64,000 nt of DNA from Primulina eburnea (taxonomy: Eukaryota; Streptophyta; Magnoliopsida; Lamiales; Gesneriaceae): contig NC_133105.1 of the NCBI RefSeq assembly GCF_022965805.1, positions 4,154,001-4,218,000 of the forward strand, written 5' to 3'. The notes beneath the pieces are model-generated. The model was not told the DNA's origin. It did no database searches and saw only the letters and a program-made list of their open reading frames with translations. The position numbers were made by a program, and so were the translations under genes. Below, piece after piece: positions 1 to 12,010 of the stretch (the stretch's first letter is position 1; the number at the start of each line of letters is the position of its first letter).

Positions 1-330
1 CACAGCACAAGGATTCATTACAGCATTAACTTAGAGACAGCCAAAGTTTTAACAATCCAAAGAAGAAAGGCACTGACGATGGGAAGTATTTAGTCATATA
101 TCTCCTGCAACTGGTATATTTCTTCCACACTCAACCTCTAACGTTTTACAGTTCATGAATCCCAAGAAAAACAGTAAAATATTTACATACTTAAAAAATG
201 GGGCGACAAAATGGCGAATGATATCTAGAGCAAGGTGAAATTGCCATCCCCGTAAAGCCAATTTTTATATACCATAGTTCAATTACAGCATCAAGATTTC
301 ATTTTTCACAAGTAAATATTTATCACAACC

Positions 331-1794
331 TTAGACATCCAATTCAAACCCATAGCTCCCGTCGTTTTGCTTACTCGTATCATACACTCCTGAATTCGAA
401 TCTTCACGCTTTTCGTGTATATATCTTCTACGGGGATCAACAGAACTAGTATCCAGCCTACCACTGCGCCTGCTAGATTGAAATCTCATTTTTGAATCAT
501 GCAAAGGCTCTCTACTATAGCCCTTCTTTCCAAATCTTTCCTTCAAAACTTTCGTATTTTGATATTCTTGTGTAACATTCTCAGACCGCGACCCAAAATC
601 AACCCCATTGCTCGTATCATACACTCCTGAATTCGAATCTTCACCCTTTCCGTGTATATATCTTCTGCGGGGATCACCAGAACTAGTATCCAGCCTACCA
701 CTGCGCCTGCTAGATTGAAATCTCATTTTTGAATCATGCAAAGGCTCTCTACTATAGCCCTTATTTCCAAATCTTTCCTTCAAAACTTTCGTATTTTGAT
801 ATTCTTGTGTAACATTCTCAGAACGCGACCCAAAATCAACCCCATTGCTCGTATCATACACTCCTGAATTCGAATCTTCACCCTTTCCGTGTATATATCT
901 TCTGCGGGGATCACCAGAACTAGTATCCAGCCTACCACTGCGCCTGCTAGATTGAAATCTCATTTTTGAATCATGCAAAGGCTCTCTACTATAGCCCTTA
1001 TTTCCAAATCTTTCCTTCGAAACTTTCGTATTTTGATATTCTTGTGTAACATTCTCAGAACGCGACCCAAAATCAACCCCATTGCTCCCTTTCTCGAATT
1101 CACTTTGCGACCTCCTCTTGGGATTCCTGTAAATCCCTTTTATCTGCAAACTCGCCTTTCCATCAGCTCCACTCGTCCCTGTATCTTCTTCTGGGCTCAA
1201 GCTCCCAATTTCATCATACCCATCACCTATTTTCCCAACTCTACCGTAAGGTTTTACACTATGAACAACCCCTTTCGGGAAAAACCTTGTTGACGGAAGC
1301 CCATTATCGGGCCTGAACAATTCCGGGCCGTCTCTCTCGGACCACAAGTCGAACCCACCAGGCTTCTGAAACCTATCCGCCAGCACCTTCAACTGCTCGT
1401 CAGCACTGATGGAAAACAAAGATGGAGGCTTCTCAATCCTCTCCCACGGTCTTTCGAGTTCGGAAACCGCCGCCTTCAGCTCTGCCCGTTTTCTCATCTC
1501 GTAGATTTGTCGCTCTCGGGCTAAACGGGCCTGAAGCAGCTGTTTGGCTTTCTTGGCCTGCATTCTCTTCCACTGCCACTTCGTGACCCCTCCTGGATAC
1601 GTTCTTGGCCCACCTCCCATCCTAATCGTCATCATTTCAGATGGAATATTACTCGGGCTAGTGAGGGAAAGTTTTGAGATTTTTGTGTTGAGGAACAACA
1701 CTTGTACCGACATCGATCCGCCCGCCACCGAATTAGCCGATGAGAGAGAATGAAGCGGTGTTGAAACCGAGCCATAAAGATGATGAATTGACAT
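331..1794 (-). CDS. Plant protein with GGGPRTYPGG-KWQWKR motif and three 79-aa repeats
   Basis: An intronless frame of 487 residues. The first ~55 residues are rich in Ser/Thr/Leu and could be an organelle transit peptide (inference). Residues ~60-105 hold GGGPRTYPGGVTKWQWKRMQ followed by a basic, probably helical stretch; residues ~130-155 hold LADRFQKPGGFDLW. Both resemble, from memory, the non-catalytic N-terminal region of plant DEAD-box RNA helicases of the RH33 type, but no helicase motifs follow, so this is a stand-alone relative rather than a helicase. Residues 237-315, 316-394 and 395-473 are three nearly identical hydrophilic repeats rich in Arg, Ser, Asp and Gly, followed by a 14-residue tail. 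The gene diverges from SNU13, the two ATGs lying about 780 bp apart. Function unknown. That it is a real gene is likely; the helicase link is tentative. Confidence 0.75.
   Translation of the reverse strand: MSIHHLYGSVSTPLHSLSSANSVAGGSMSVQVLFLNTKISKLSLTSPSNIPSEMMTIRMGGGPRTYPGGVTKWQWKRMQAKKAKQLLQARLARERQIYEMRKRAELKAAVSELERPWERIEKPPSLFSISADEQLKVLADRFQKPGGFDLWSERDGPELFRPDNGLPSTRFFPKGVVHSVKPYGRVGKIGDGYDEIGSLSPEEDTGTSGADGKASLQIKGIYRNPKRRSQSEFEKGSNGVDFGSRSENVTQEYQNTKVSKERFGNKGYSREPLHDSKMRFQSSRRSGRLDTSSGDPRRRYIHGKGEDSNSGVYDTSNGVDFGSRSENVTQEYQNTKVLKERFGNKGYSREPLHDSKMRFQSSRRSGRLDTSSGDPRRRYIHGKGEDSNSGVYDTSNGVDFGSRSENVTQEYQNTKVLKERFGKKGYSREPLHDSKMRFQSSRRSGRLDTSSVDPRRRYIHEKREDSNSGVYDTSKQNDGSYGFELDV
374..1084 (-). 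repeat. Three tandem 237-bp in-frame coding repeats
   Basis: Copies lie at about 374-610, 611-847 and 848-1084. The offset is exactly 237 bp (79 codons), so the frame is kept. The copies differ at only a few bases: the copy at 374 encodes SVDPRRRYIHEKRED where the others encode SGDPRRRYIHGKGED, and the copy at 848 has KVSKERF where the others have KVLKERF. Such low divergence implies recent expansion or homogenisation. Confidence 0.95.
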
Positions 1795-2570
1795 TTTTTC
1801 CGTAAACTACCACAAAACTTCTAAAATAAAGCTTCCTCTCTGTATGTGCAAGCCTGCAAGGTACATGGAGAATCCGAGATGGAGATGAGATTCGCTGAAA
1901 ATTAGAGGCGTGTCTAATTTGGGCTTTGATTTTTACAATATGGGCCTATGATCTAGGTTGGGTTTTCATATTTTGGGCTATATTTTCCATTTCTTAAACG
2001 GGCTCTGACAATTTTGAGTCCATGCCATTTGTCCATTTGAAATTTTCCTAACTTTCCGTATACAAATGTCGACGTCTAATTCAGTCCTTTTTATTTGAAA
2101 TACAAAATGATTTTATTTACTTGAATATGATATTTTATTTTAAATATCGGATTTTGGTGCCATTTATTTATCAACTATCGCCTAATGTCAATATTTTATC
2201 GCTCAAATTAATCACAATTTTATCATTTTTATATATTTTTAATGACTTTTCTTGGTACCAAAAAAATAACCCAACCCATTTATTAAATGTTATTAAAATA
2301 AATACTTTGGTAAATGAATAATCAAATTCAAGTACATAAAACAAGCACAAGTGTAGTATTTTCAAGCTTTGGGACTAGAAACGAAGGAAAAAATATCTTG
2401 GGGGACTACGCAAATAGTAGAGTAAACTCATGGGTTGATTTGTAATATTTTCAATCTTGTGGCCACTCCATTTAAACCCTAATCCATCCCCCATATTAGT
2501 GCCCTCACAAACCCTAATTTCTTTGGCGCAGTGTCTTCCCGCAACCTCCCCTTGAGAATACTCAGCAACC
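1795..2570. promoter_or_regulatory. Shared divergent promoter with telo-boxes and TGGGCY-type motifs
   Basis: The interval separates the ATGs of the repeat-protein gene (minus) and SNU13 (plus). It holds two telo-boxes, AAACCCTAA at 2474-2482 and 2509-2517, close to the SNU13 start, and several GGGCY-type words between 1920 and 2000 (GGGCTTTG, TGGGCCTATG, TTGGGCTATA, ACGGGCTC). In plants, telo-boxes with site II (TGGGCY) elements mark promoters of ribosomal and ribosome-biogenesis genes, which fits SNU13. The central part (2040-2400) is AT-rich with nothing recognised. Confidence 0.55.
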
Positions 2571-3979
2571 ATGGTAATTCTTTCGTGATTTCCTCTCTCA
2601 TCTCCAGAGTTTTGATATTTCCCGAACTCGTTTATACTTCTTATTCGTTGTTAAGTTTTTTCCTTTTCTATTTGATTTGTTATGCGTGTGTCTAGACTGG
2701 AGAAGCTGTGAATCCAAAAGCGTATCCGTTGGCAGATGCCCAGCTAACCATCACAATCATGGACCTCGTTCAGCAAGCTGCAAATTACAAACAACTTAAG
2801 AAGGGTGCTAATGAAGGTGAAATTTACACGTTTTCTCTGTGCTTCTGCAATAATATTTTCTTCAGAAGAAGACCTGGCTTCTCTATGGGGAGGGGGAAAA
2901 GCAATTTTTATTCTAGATCCATCTAAAAACTTATGTTTTACGCCGACGCCCCATTAAGTTGCATCGGGGTCCTTCGCGGAATCCAATGGTGCACCAAACG
3001 GTTTGCTCTGTTTGTTGATATAATGTCGATGATGAAATGCATGTGTGTGTGTTTGTTGCAGCAACTAAGACTCTCAACAGAGGAATTTCGGAGTTCATTG
3101 TTATGGCAGCTGACACTGAGCCTCTCGAAATTCTTCTTCACCTTCCGCTTCTTGCTGAAGATAAGGTTACTTTTCTACTTTGAAAGTTTTGTTTGAATAT
3201 ACTTTGAAAATGGACCTGTTAGTTTGACTTGACAGTTAACCGTTCTTCCCGTGAAGCCCGAGCATAGCCTTTTTGTGTGGACAATCTCTCAAACTTGTTA
3301 ATCATTTCTAAAAACCATGCAATTGCAGTTAAAACTGATGGAACTAAGGATCAGGACGTAGTGTTTTACTTTTAATGTGATCACAGGTCTATTTAATGAG
3401 TTGAAGTCAATTCTGATGGAAAATCTGAAGAAGAAAAAATCATTCTGCGGGCATCACATGGATTGGCATGCTTAATTGTGTAAATTAAATAACTAAATGG
3501 AACTTTCGAAACTTAATTAGCATGAGGTATGAGTTACTTGGGATGGTTTTGAGCACAAAAAAACTCCTCAAGTGTTGCTCCAAATTTGATATTTTTTGGT
3601 TTTGTTTATTGGTGTTTCAGAGGCTAAACAAGTTATCTGATCTTTTGTCTTTGAGTGCAGAATGTGCCTTATGTTTTTGTTCCATCAAAGCAAGCTCTTG
3701 GTAGGGCATGTGGAGTTACCAGACCAGTTATAGCTTGTTCAGTGACCAGCAACGAAGGCAGCCAATTGAAATCTCAAATACAGCAACTGAAGGTTATTTT
3801 TTCCTGTTTATTAATAGATTATCGATATGCTATATTCAGAATTTGCATTAATAACGGTAATGTAATTTGTGAGCGACTCCCATATTTTTTTAATTTCTGT
3901 TTGCTCATAGACCATCTATGGTGATTTTCTTAATTGATATTGCCTAATGCAGGATGCCATCGAGAAGCTTCTGATATGA
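2571..3979 (+). CDS. SNU13: SNU13/NHP2L1 (15.5K), L7Ae-family K-turn-binding protein
   Basis: Five exons by GT-AG reading: 2571-2573 (ATG only), 2696-2816, 3062-3165, 3661-3792, 3953-3979. They give a 128-residue protein, the family's usual length, starting [17 protein letters not shown] and ending in KDAIEKLLI. The L7Ae/L30e/S12e/Gadd45 fold fills the protein. The K-turn RNA-binding signature [17 protein letters not shown] crosses the exon 2/3 junction, and the conserved [17 protein letters not shown] core is in exon 4. Known role: binds the K-turn of the U4 snRNA 5' stem-loop to nucleate U4/U6.U5 tri-snRNP assembly, and box C/D snoRNAs in nucleolar snoRNPs. Exon 1 is only the start codon, so an ORF finder misses the 5' end. 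Nothing looks broken. Confidence 0.97.
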
Positions 3980-5032
3980 TTGTGTAATGCTAGTTCCAGC
4001 GTGATGGGCCCCTTGTTCGATCCTGAGGCTCTGACTGAGTGATTTTTCCTGTCACATGGGAATATATCACCGCGTTCTCTTCTTTTCCGTTTCTTTGTCT
4101 TTATCGCTTTTGGGTTGTACACCGTCTGTTGTGTATTGATATAGCATGAGAAATGCAGTAAACTTATGCTGTGTTCGTTTATGCAGTCAGTTCGTAATTT
4201 AATTGAGAAGTAAAGTTTCTATATCACGAGATTATGTTACTCCAGATCAAGCTGTGATTCTTGGTGCTGAGGCCACCACTTTCTTGATTCTGGTTTTATG
4301 CTACATTCGAGCTGTATGCGTTGATTAGTTTGCTCGAGATATAAATGAAGGAAAATTAGTAATCATGAAACATACATCTCTAATTTATCCCTTCTTAAAA
4401 AAAATGAATCATACAATATTAAACCAAATGTTACAGTATAAATGTTTAAGCCTAGAAATCTCTTGGCAAAGTTAAAAAGGGACAATGATTTTCATATTTC
4501 TAGTCTCCTTCATCTCTGTTGTATTTGTGAAAAAAATACAGAGAAGTATTTTAGACTATGATCATTTATCAAGTAAGCTAACCGGGTGTATTGTAGCAAC
4601 TTAGCACTGTATTTAAGTGAAAATAATAAAATAAGTAATATGAATAGATAAATATTTGAAAATATCATTCCTATTTATAATTTTAAAGTAGAAAAAAAGC
4701 TTATGTGATTATGGATCCATAAATAACGAAAATAAAAAAACAAAAGATAAGGGAAATGTTAATGATATGAAGTAACTAATATATGTTAAAATGGTAAACA
4801 AAAATATAAAATTAATATGAAGGGTAAAATATTGTTAATTAAGCAAGTAAAAAACAATAAATAGAAACAAGGTGGACAAGCCTTATGGAACAAGTAGCTT
4901 ATATATTCGACAAACTCGGACATCTTTCGAAGCTTATTATTATTATTTTTCTAAAACAAGTGGTTCCAAATAGGATGTTTTACAAACAAAAAACATGCTT
5001 CTTCAACTCCATGATAATATTTTTGCTCACAG
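3980..5032. other. SNU13 3' flank and AT-rich spacer
   Basis: The first ~200 bases are probably the SNU13 3' UTR. From 4330 the sequence is AT-rich, with short ORFs that match nothing I recognise. Confidence 0.5.
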
Positions 5033-5485
5033 GGTGCAATTTAGACTCACCGGTCCACCAAATCCATGGCATTTCGGTGGTGGACCTGCAGCTGGAACCA
5101 TGCCAAATGGTGTATATCTTGTCTTTAACTTAATGATGATTTCATGTCTAGTTTTTTCCTTTTTTTAATCAACTGTGCGACAAACTCTGGCTTTAGTCAA
5201 AAAAATATGTATGGCTAATTAAATCTTGCCCCTAAATAGATATTAAATGCTTATTGCACTGAATTCTTCAGTTCTTATCGCTTCAGCTAGCATGCAGTGT
5301 GCACTTGAACACATATCCCGTTTATATCATGTTAGGATGTATTCTTGTGTGACGTTATAACATCTGGTTATTTTCTTTTTCCTTCGGAAATGTAAGCAAC
5401 AACTTCGATAGGCACAGGGGGGATGCGTAGGAAGAAGCACACACATCCAGACATTCGGCCACGGCCAAGTTATAACAAGAGATGA
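5033..5485 (+). pseudogene. Two-exon coding fragment of an unrecognised gene
   Basis: A splice acceptor (TTGCTCACAG) ends at 5032. Exon 5033-5109 reads VQFRLTGPPNPWHF then GGGPAAGTMPN, and ends at a GT donor. The second exon, 5418-5485, follows a GGCACAG acceptor, keeps the frame, and reads GGMRRKKHTHPDIRPRPSYN then KR and a stop. Low-complexity Gly plus a basic, Pro-rich tail looks like the C-terminus of a real conserved protein. I see no upstream exon or start codon in the AT-rich 4.3-5.0 kb, so this is either the 3' end of a gene with a distant first exon or a relic moved as genomic DNA (intron kept). I do not recognise the family. Confidence 0.45.
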
Positions 5486-7477
5486 GTTCATTTGTCCTGC
5501 AATTGAATTTGTAAATTATTCTTCATGTTTTGACATATATGCATGCTGGAAATTACATTGAGTACCCTTCTTTGTGCATATTCTTGGGTTGTCATGAATT
5601 GTCAACACTTGACGAAATCAATTGAATTTAAACAGGTTCATGATGTTGGAGTCGGAATTAATATGGCGGCCATGGAAGATTGGAAACAGTCGTCACTTAA
5701 ATTTTTTAATTTTACTATGATAAGATGTATTATTTTTTTTCTCTTTGTAAAAATAAGAATATATAAATCTGAAATTAAAATATATAACGAAACTCTTAGA
5801 TCGATGGAATATCAAGGGCAAGATTAGACTATATCTTTTGAATTAATGATTCAAGTATACCTACAATAGATTAATTAATTCTGATTTTCTTCTTCATAAT
5901 CCAATTTCATTAATCAACAAAAGGAACCAAAGGGGGAAATTAAATTTTCGGTCATGTAATTTTCATTTTTTTCTATATTTGATCGTGTTAAGAATTAAAT
6001 TGCATTTTTCGTCATGTAACTTGCATATTGTTTTCATTTTTGGTCCTGTTACCATAAATTTTCATTTTTAGTCATGTTAACGGTACATTTGTTACTATAG
6101 GCATGTAACCTGCACATATTTTTTTTTCCATTTTTTATCATCTTTTTAACTGGAATCTGTCGATTTTTCTTCTAAATAATATTCTAGAAAAATCAAGATA
6201 CATATGAAAGCTTTCTTTGAAAAATCTATTTTAACATCCACGTGCGCAAAAATATATAAGTTACAGAACTAAAATGCTAACTCACTGTTAACGTGACAAA
6301 AAAAAACATATAAATTCATTATTAATATGACCAAAAATAGAAAAAAAAAAAAAAAAAAAAAAAGATAACATGACCAAAATTATAATTATCCCGGAAAGAA
6401 ATGATGCCGCTTAAATTAAAATGCTCCGCTAAAAAATGCTGAAAACAGTAATTAATTTATTTGAGTTGTGGAAAGTGTCCTCTCCTCTTGTAAAGTTCCC
6501 CACACTCGTGTAATCAAAAAAATATGTTGGAAAAAAAAAATGGAACTTGGGAGTGGCAGCTATATTTCTCAATCCAGACTGATTTCAGATTGGGCCAGCC
6601 AAAAAGGTATCCATCCCAAAAGCCCATAATAGTCATCAAAGCACATTCCATTGTCATGGCTTTGAGCCCTATTTTTAGAAGAGTAGAGTGGAACGAAGAA
6701 AAATAAAAAAAAAAATTATAGTTGGAGTCTGGTTGAAAATTTATCTTACAAAATTGATCTTTGAGACGATCGTTTTTATGTTTTTAGAATTGATTTCTTG
6801 TTTAGTGTTGCCAATCAGGAGCTTCATTGGATTGATAGTAGATAATTGATTTTTTAAATTTGATGAAAGATGATTGCTTTAGTTTGGTCACATATTCTAT
6901 ATATGGTTAAGTAGGTTGGGTTTACTTGTCCCCTGCATTTATTTCAAATGTAATTTTTATTAACTTGTCTTTCAACCTTTAATAAAATTAAAATAAAACA
7001 ATTTCTGAGATATTGATAAGTTTCACCAATTTCATTCCAAAATTTTACCTATGAAAAAAATAATTTATTAGAACAAAAACAAACAAATAAAAAGATAAAA
7101 ACACAATAAATAAAATAAAATTTTAAAAATAAAATTATGAACATAAATATTAAAAAAATTGAACATATATATATATATATATATTATAAAAAATTAGAAA
7201 ATATATATGCATCGGGAGTACTAAATAATAGATGAAGTATTTATTTGGGGTGGGGTCGTTCCACATTTGTATACATTAACTTCGTGAACAAAAGAAAAAA
7301 TCGTAATAATAATATTTTTTTTAAAAAAAAAGACAAAACAAAAGAAGATATCTTTTAGACACGCCGCAAATTGAAGGTGGATAGAACATGTGAAGACTTG
7401 TCGTCGACATATTATGTCAATTTTTTTATTGTATTAATTATGAGACACATTTTCTGTATTTAATTCGCGTAGACTAA
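5486..7477. other. AT-rich intergenic DNA with low-complexity repeats
   Basis: Bases ~5950-6120 hold several degenerate copies of a GTCATGTAA...TTCATTTTT module, echoed in complement at 6280-6380 next to a long poly-A run (about 6336-6363). This suggests a decayed transposon, but I could not define ends or a target duplication. A short (TA)n tract lies near 7165-7185. No gene seen. Confidence 0.4.
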
Positions 7478-8649
7478 GGGGAGAGTCTATGCTCCTCCAG
7501 GAGCTTTACTCCCCCTCCTCATAACAATAGACACGTGTCTCATTCTTTTACATTTTTCTTTTCTTTTTTTATATTTTCTTTCTTATTTATCTTTTTCACC
7601 TGATTTTTTTTATTTTTTTTCTCATTTTTTCCTCCTTTTTTAATTTTGTTTATTTAAGAATCTAAATTTATGATCCACTCTTACTTCTAATCATATTTTT
7701 ATTATCATTCTTTGACCATATATTAATTAAAATTTTCAAAATCTAAATGCTAGAATTTAAATATTCCAAGAAATTCTTCATATATTTTATTTTTAATTAT
7801 CTAAACTAAATTGGAAACAGTTATAACTAAAAAGATATATTTTAAAGAAATAAAATAAAATTATGAATTATGAATTGTTTTCAATAATTTTAAAAATTAA
7901 TATTAATTTATATTTTACTCCTTTAAAATAAGAGGATAAGTTTAAAATTAGTATGAATATTTTAGGAGTAATAGTTTTTTTTTTTGGAGTTAGAGTATTT
8001 TTGAACCTCACATAATTAATTATTTTTCTGATGGACTCAAAAATTAATTTTTGTTCCAAATAAGAATGTTTTAAATAAATTAAATTTTGTTTTAAAAATG
8101 AAAGTAAAACATATATAAATGCAAAAACTTACATAAATTATCGCTCAAAAAAATTAAATAGAATTGAAATTAAATAAATTTGCATTTTTGTGTCGTATTA
8201 ATGAATACAAATATATTATCACTATTAATTTTAAAATATCTGATTTTAAAATTATGAATTTTAATAAACAAATTATAAAATTTGAAAGAAACGATGGCCA
8301 TTTTTTGTTGATGGTTATAACTCATAAAATTTATGACGAGTTAAAATTTTTTTTTCTGATATTCCTTGTAATTTTTAAAGTTTATTATGATGTTTTTTTT
8401 GGGATCATTATTAGGGATATTATGGTTACAAGTATGAATACTAATAAAATAAAATAAATAATAATGAAATGAGTCTTAAAAAAATGACAAATCAAGATTA
8501 AGTAAGAGAAAAACGAAAAAAGAGAATGAGAGAGGAAAGAAGAAAAAGAGAAAAAAAAGTGCAAATGAGTTTTTTTTTTTAATAAAAAAGACACATGTCA
8601 ATTTATGGGGAGGGGGAGTAAAACTCCAGGAGGAGCATAGACTCTCCCT
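7478..8649. mobile_element. 1.17-kb non-autonomous TIR element (PIF/Harbinger-like)
   Basis: The left end GGGGAGAGTCTATGCTCC is inverted at the right end as GGAGCATAGACTCTCCCT. The inverted similarity continues through CTCCAGGAG and CTCCCCCTCC to GACACRTGTC, about 75 bp in, and then into pyrimidine-rich arms. Direct TAA copies flank it at 7475-7477 and 8650-8652, as expected for 3-bp TWA duplications of PIF/Harbinger. The interior is AT-rich, and its ORFs resemble no transposase. Confidence 0.75.
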
Positions 8650-8652
8650 TAA

Positions 8653-10888
8653 GCTAAATATTTCAAAAATAAGTTTACTGTAGTCTAGTAATATCATAAA
8701 AAAATATTTGTATATATATATTTCATAATCAAATTATCCTAAAAATAAAATATACATACTAAATTTGTAGTTGAAAATTTATATTTCGGTAAAAAAAAAT
8801 TGTAAATTTATGTACAGTACACAAATTATCCATATTATTATAAATTTGTATTGCATACTCAAGAGTAGGCAGTCTTCCCCTCTTTTTCTATTTTATAATT
8901 ATTTAATTCATTTCCAAACATAAATTTTCTAGATGATATTTTTAACTTTCAATTACTATTAATATTTATCAATAGATATTATTTTATAAAAAAATTGAAT
9001 ATAATTAAATTAATTTTTATAAATTCCATGTACCGTTATTATAATGGCTGTGAAAGATTGAAAAAGAGATGCAGAGACGTAAGCCAACTGCTCACCCGCG
9101 CCGCCTCCAGACCCACATACATGCTTACTTAATTCGCTAGAAGGGAAACTCGATTTTTTATAAGTCATATTTCATATCGTCTAGGCTAGTTCGAACGTTA
9201 TTTGTATTATTTAATTTTCTACATTTTCGATATTTCAATAAGAGGTTTGGTACTAAAACTCTATAAATAGTATATATATCTCTATTTATATTTATACTAT
9301 TGGCGCTCTTGAGTTTAGATTTATAAACTTAAGATTTGTTAATTATTGTATATTATAACGAAAAAACTTTTGTTTAAAATAGAATTAAATTTGATACATA
9401 TATGCAGCTTGATCATCACCCGTTGTATATATTACGAAAAAACTATAATAACTAAAATTTGGTATGTTTCTTTTTGTGATATGACAAATAAATTTGTCCA
9501 AACAACCTAAGTAACTAAACTTATATTTCCCAAAATCTTCGAACGATGTTTTCCACACGTTGATGCATCTTATATAATTTGAATTTTCCACATTCATTTG
9601 TGGAACCGGCCAAGTTGATATTACCATCCAATCTTGAGGTCTCTTTCGTTGCCATACATTGAACATGACTCATCGGATATATCTATCTATTAGCAAACAA
9701 ACAAAAAATAAAACATTGAATTATTGAAAATGTCTTAAACGATGAAATAATACCACGTCAAATATATATATATTTGACTAATATATATATATAAATCGCG
9801 ATTCGATTAATAATTCCATGCCAACATGAAATGATGTGAGTAAAGAAAACGTCTTGTATGTGGAGAATAGATTATGGTATATGTTTCTTCTTGCCTAGAT
9901 AATTTTTAATTTCCGAATATATATATCGAATCAAAGGAAAGAAACTCTAGCCTTACCCTATGATTTGTAGGAACAGGACCAATCTCTTGTATTATTCATC
10001 CTTTGAATCCTATCCACGGGATGATGGAACCTCTTCCAAACCACTAATTACTCTTTATGAATACTGCATATCTCATGTATGTATATGCATATTAATCTTC
10101 CAATTTTTCACTCTAATTATTTCTATTTTTTTATTAAAAAAAATTTATCTTATATATATCATGAAACTAATATGACTTCAATTTAATTTTTAAAATATGG
10201 CATATTTTTCGGCGTTGATCCGTATATAATTTTCACGAAATTCTTAGTCAAACGCTTGCCCGAATCTAGAACAAAAACTTAAATTTTATGACAAATTATT
10301 ACACGGAAACTTTGAAAGTTTTTGGAACTAAACATGCATGCAGCCAAACAGCTACTGTGTCCATGTTTTATTTTCTTTATTCATCTGTGGGATTCGGGCA
10401 CATATACATGGAAGACAACTTGGTGAACCTATTGCAACGGATCGAAGAAATCGACATTCGAGTTTGACCTGCATAGCCTTCTATTCTTGTTTAATCCGAT
10501 AATAATCCTCGACTATTTTTTCATAAAAATTGAACGTCATACAAATACTGACATAATTTGGGTTGTCACAGACGCAAATTAACTATAATCCAACGTAGAT
10601 TTACAAATCATGAATCACGGAACCAAATTCGAATTCTAGTCTAGCGTATGATTACATAAATGAGCGTATGGGAATTTAATTCTGGAAATCGATACAAAGC
10701 CCAGATATTTGTTGTCAAGTCAGAATTTGTTTAAAACCTAACACATTGTCTAGCTACTTGCATAAATGAATAATAGTGATAAATCAAACTAAAGGATAAG
10801 GTTCTTATCCTCTCTTTATTAATTTCAATTGCAAAGAATTAAAGGAACATTATGTTTGGGACTGCGTTAGGTACAATAGGCTGCCCTC

Positions 10889-10935
<47 letters not shown>

Positions 10936-11501
10936 ATGACAATTTTTATTTGATGAATGATTATAAAAATTGATTGGTTTAATTAAGAGGAAGTTGGTGA
11001 AAAATCCTCAATCAAAACATTTATTTGGGTTCATTCCCTATCCACAAAATTGTGATACTATGTCATACAAAATGTGGTACACTTCATGTAGAAATGTGGT
11101 ACTAAAAAAATATCCAAAGACTGAACACAAAAAAATCGAAGACTGAGAACTGAAGAACAATTTCTCGTTTAATTAATGTAGGTGAGGATGAAGAAGAGCG
11201 ACTGAGTTTGGGCAGACAGGATAAAAAGATAAGATGACCTTTTGCTCCGAAACATAAACTGCCAAACAAGTAAATGGTCAGAGTACTAAATAGCTTCTGT
11301 ACATACTACGTGATTGTTTACTTAAGGCTTTGTTTGGAAGACAACATTAGATCTTGTCGAATCACTTAATACTCAATCTGCGTTTAGAGATCTGTTGATT
11401 ATTTTCGGTTCTCAAAATCTTGAGGTATTTCGGAAGTTTAGGTACAATTGGAGATTGAGTTGGGCTGAAGTAAAAATATTATCCCCATTTTTCTTGATTA
11501 C
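8653..11501. other. AT-rich intergenic DNA
   Basis: No gene recognised. It contains a long (TA)n tract at about 10893-10933 and scattered short ORFs without recognisable motifs. Confidence 0.45.
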
Positions 11502-12010
11502 TAGCTACTTTGCACATGTGGTGTGTGTATACAATTTTTTTTATAATTATCGAGTGACTAAAGTGAAATTTGACAAATTATCGAGAGATTAAAGTATTAT
11601 TTGAATTGTTGTAATTAAAAAAATAAAAAAAAGGTGTTCATTGAAATTTAAAAATAAAATAAAAACAAAAATATCATATTAGAATAACATATGGGCAAAA
11701 TTGGAAGATAAAAAAAACAGATAAAGATACCATTTTTGTCTTTATTATAGAGGTTCTTAATAATCTATTAGCTACTTTGCATACATGGTGCGAGTGTACA
11801 GTTTTTTTTATAATTATCGAAGGACTATAATGAAATTTGACAAATTATCGAGATACTAATGTGTTATTTAAATTGTTGTAATTGAAAAAAATTGTTTGTT
11901 GAAAATAAAAATAAAGATAAATATAAAAGTGTAACATTAATATACCATAATGACAAAATTGAAAGAACAAAAAAAGGGATCAAGACACTATTTTTTTCCA
12001 TTACAAAGAT
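11502..12010. repeat. Imperfect tandem duplication, ~267-bp period
   Basis: The word TAGCTACTTTGCA at about 11502 recurs at 11769. The following text, including TTTTTTTATAATTATCGA, AAATTTGACAAATTATCGAG and TTGTTGTAATT, is repeated in order with substitutions and small gaps to about 12010. The copies have diverged noticeably, so the event is not recent. Confidence 0.75.

Noticed and set aside
6300..6365. Long poly-A run as a retroposon tail
   Set aside because: No identifiable element body or target duplication beside it.
9385..9666. 93-residue minus-strand ORF (MFNVWQRKRPQDWMVISTW...)
   Set aside because: Somewhat protein-like, but no family recognised, no splice context, and AT-rich surroundings.
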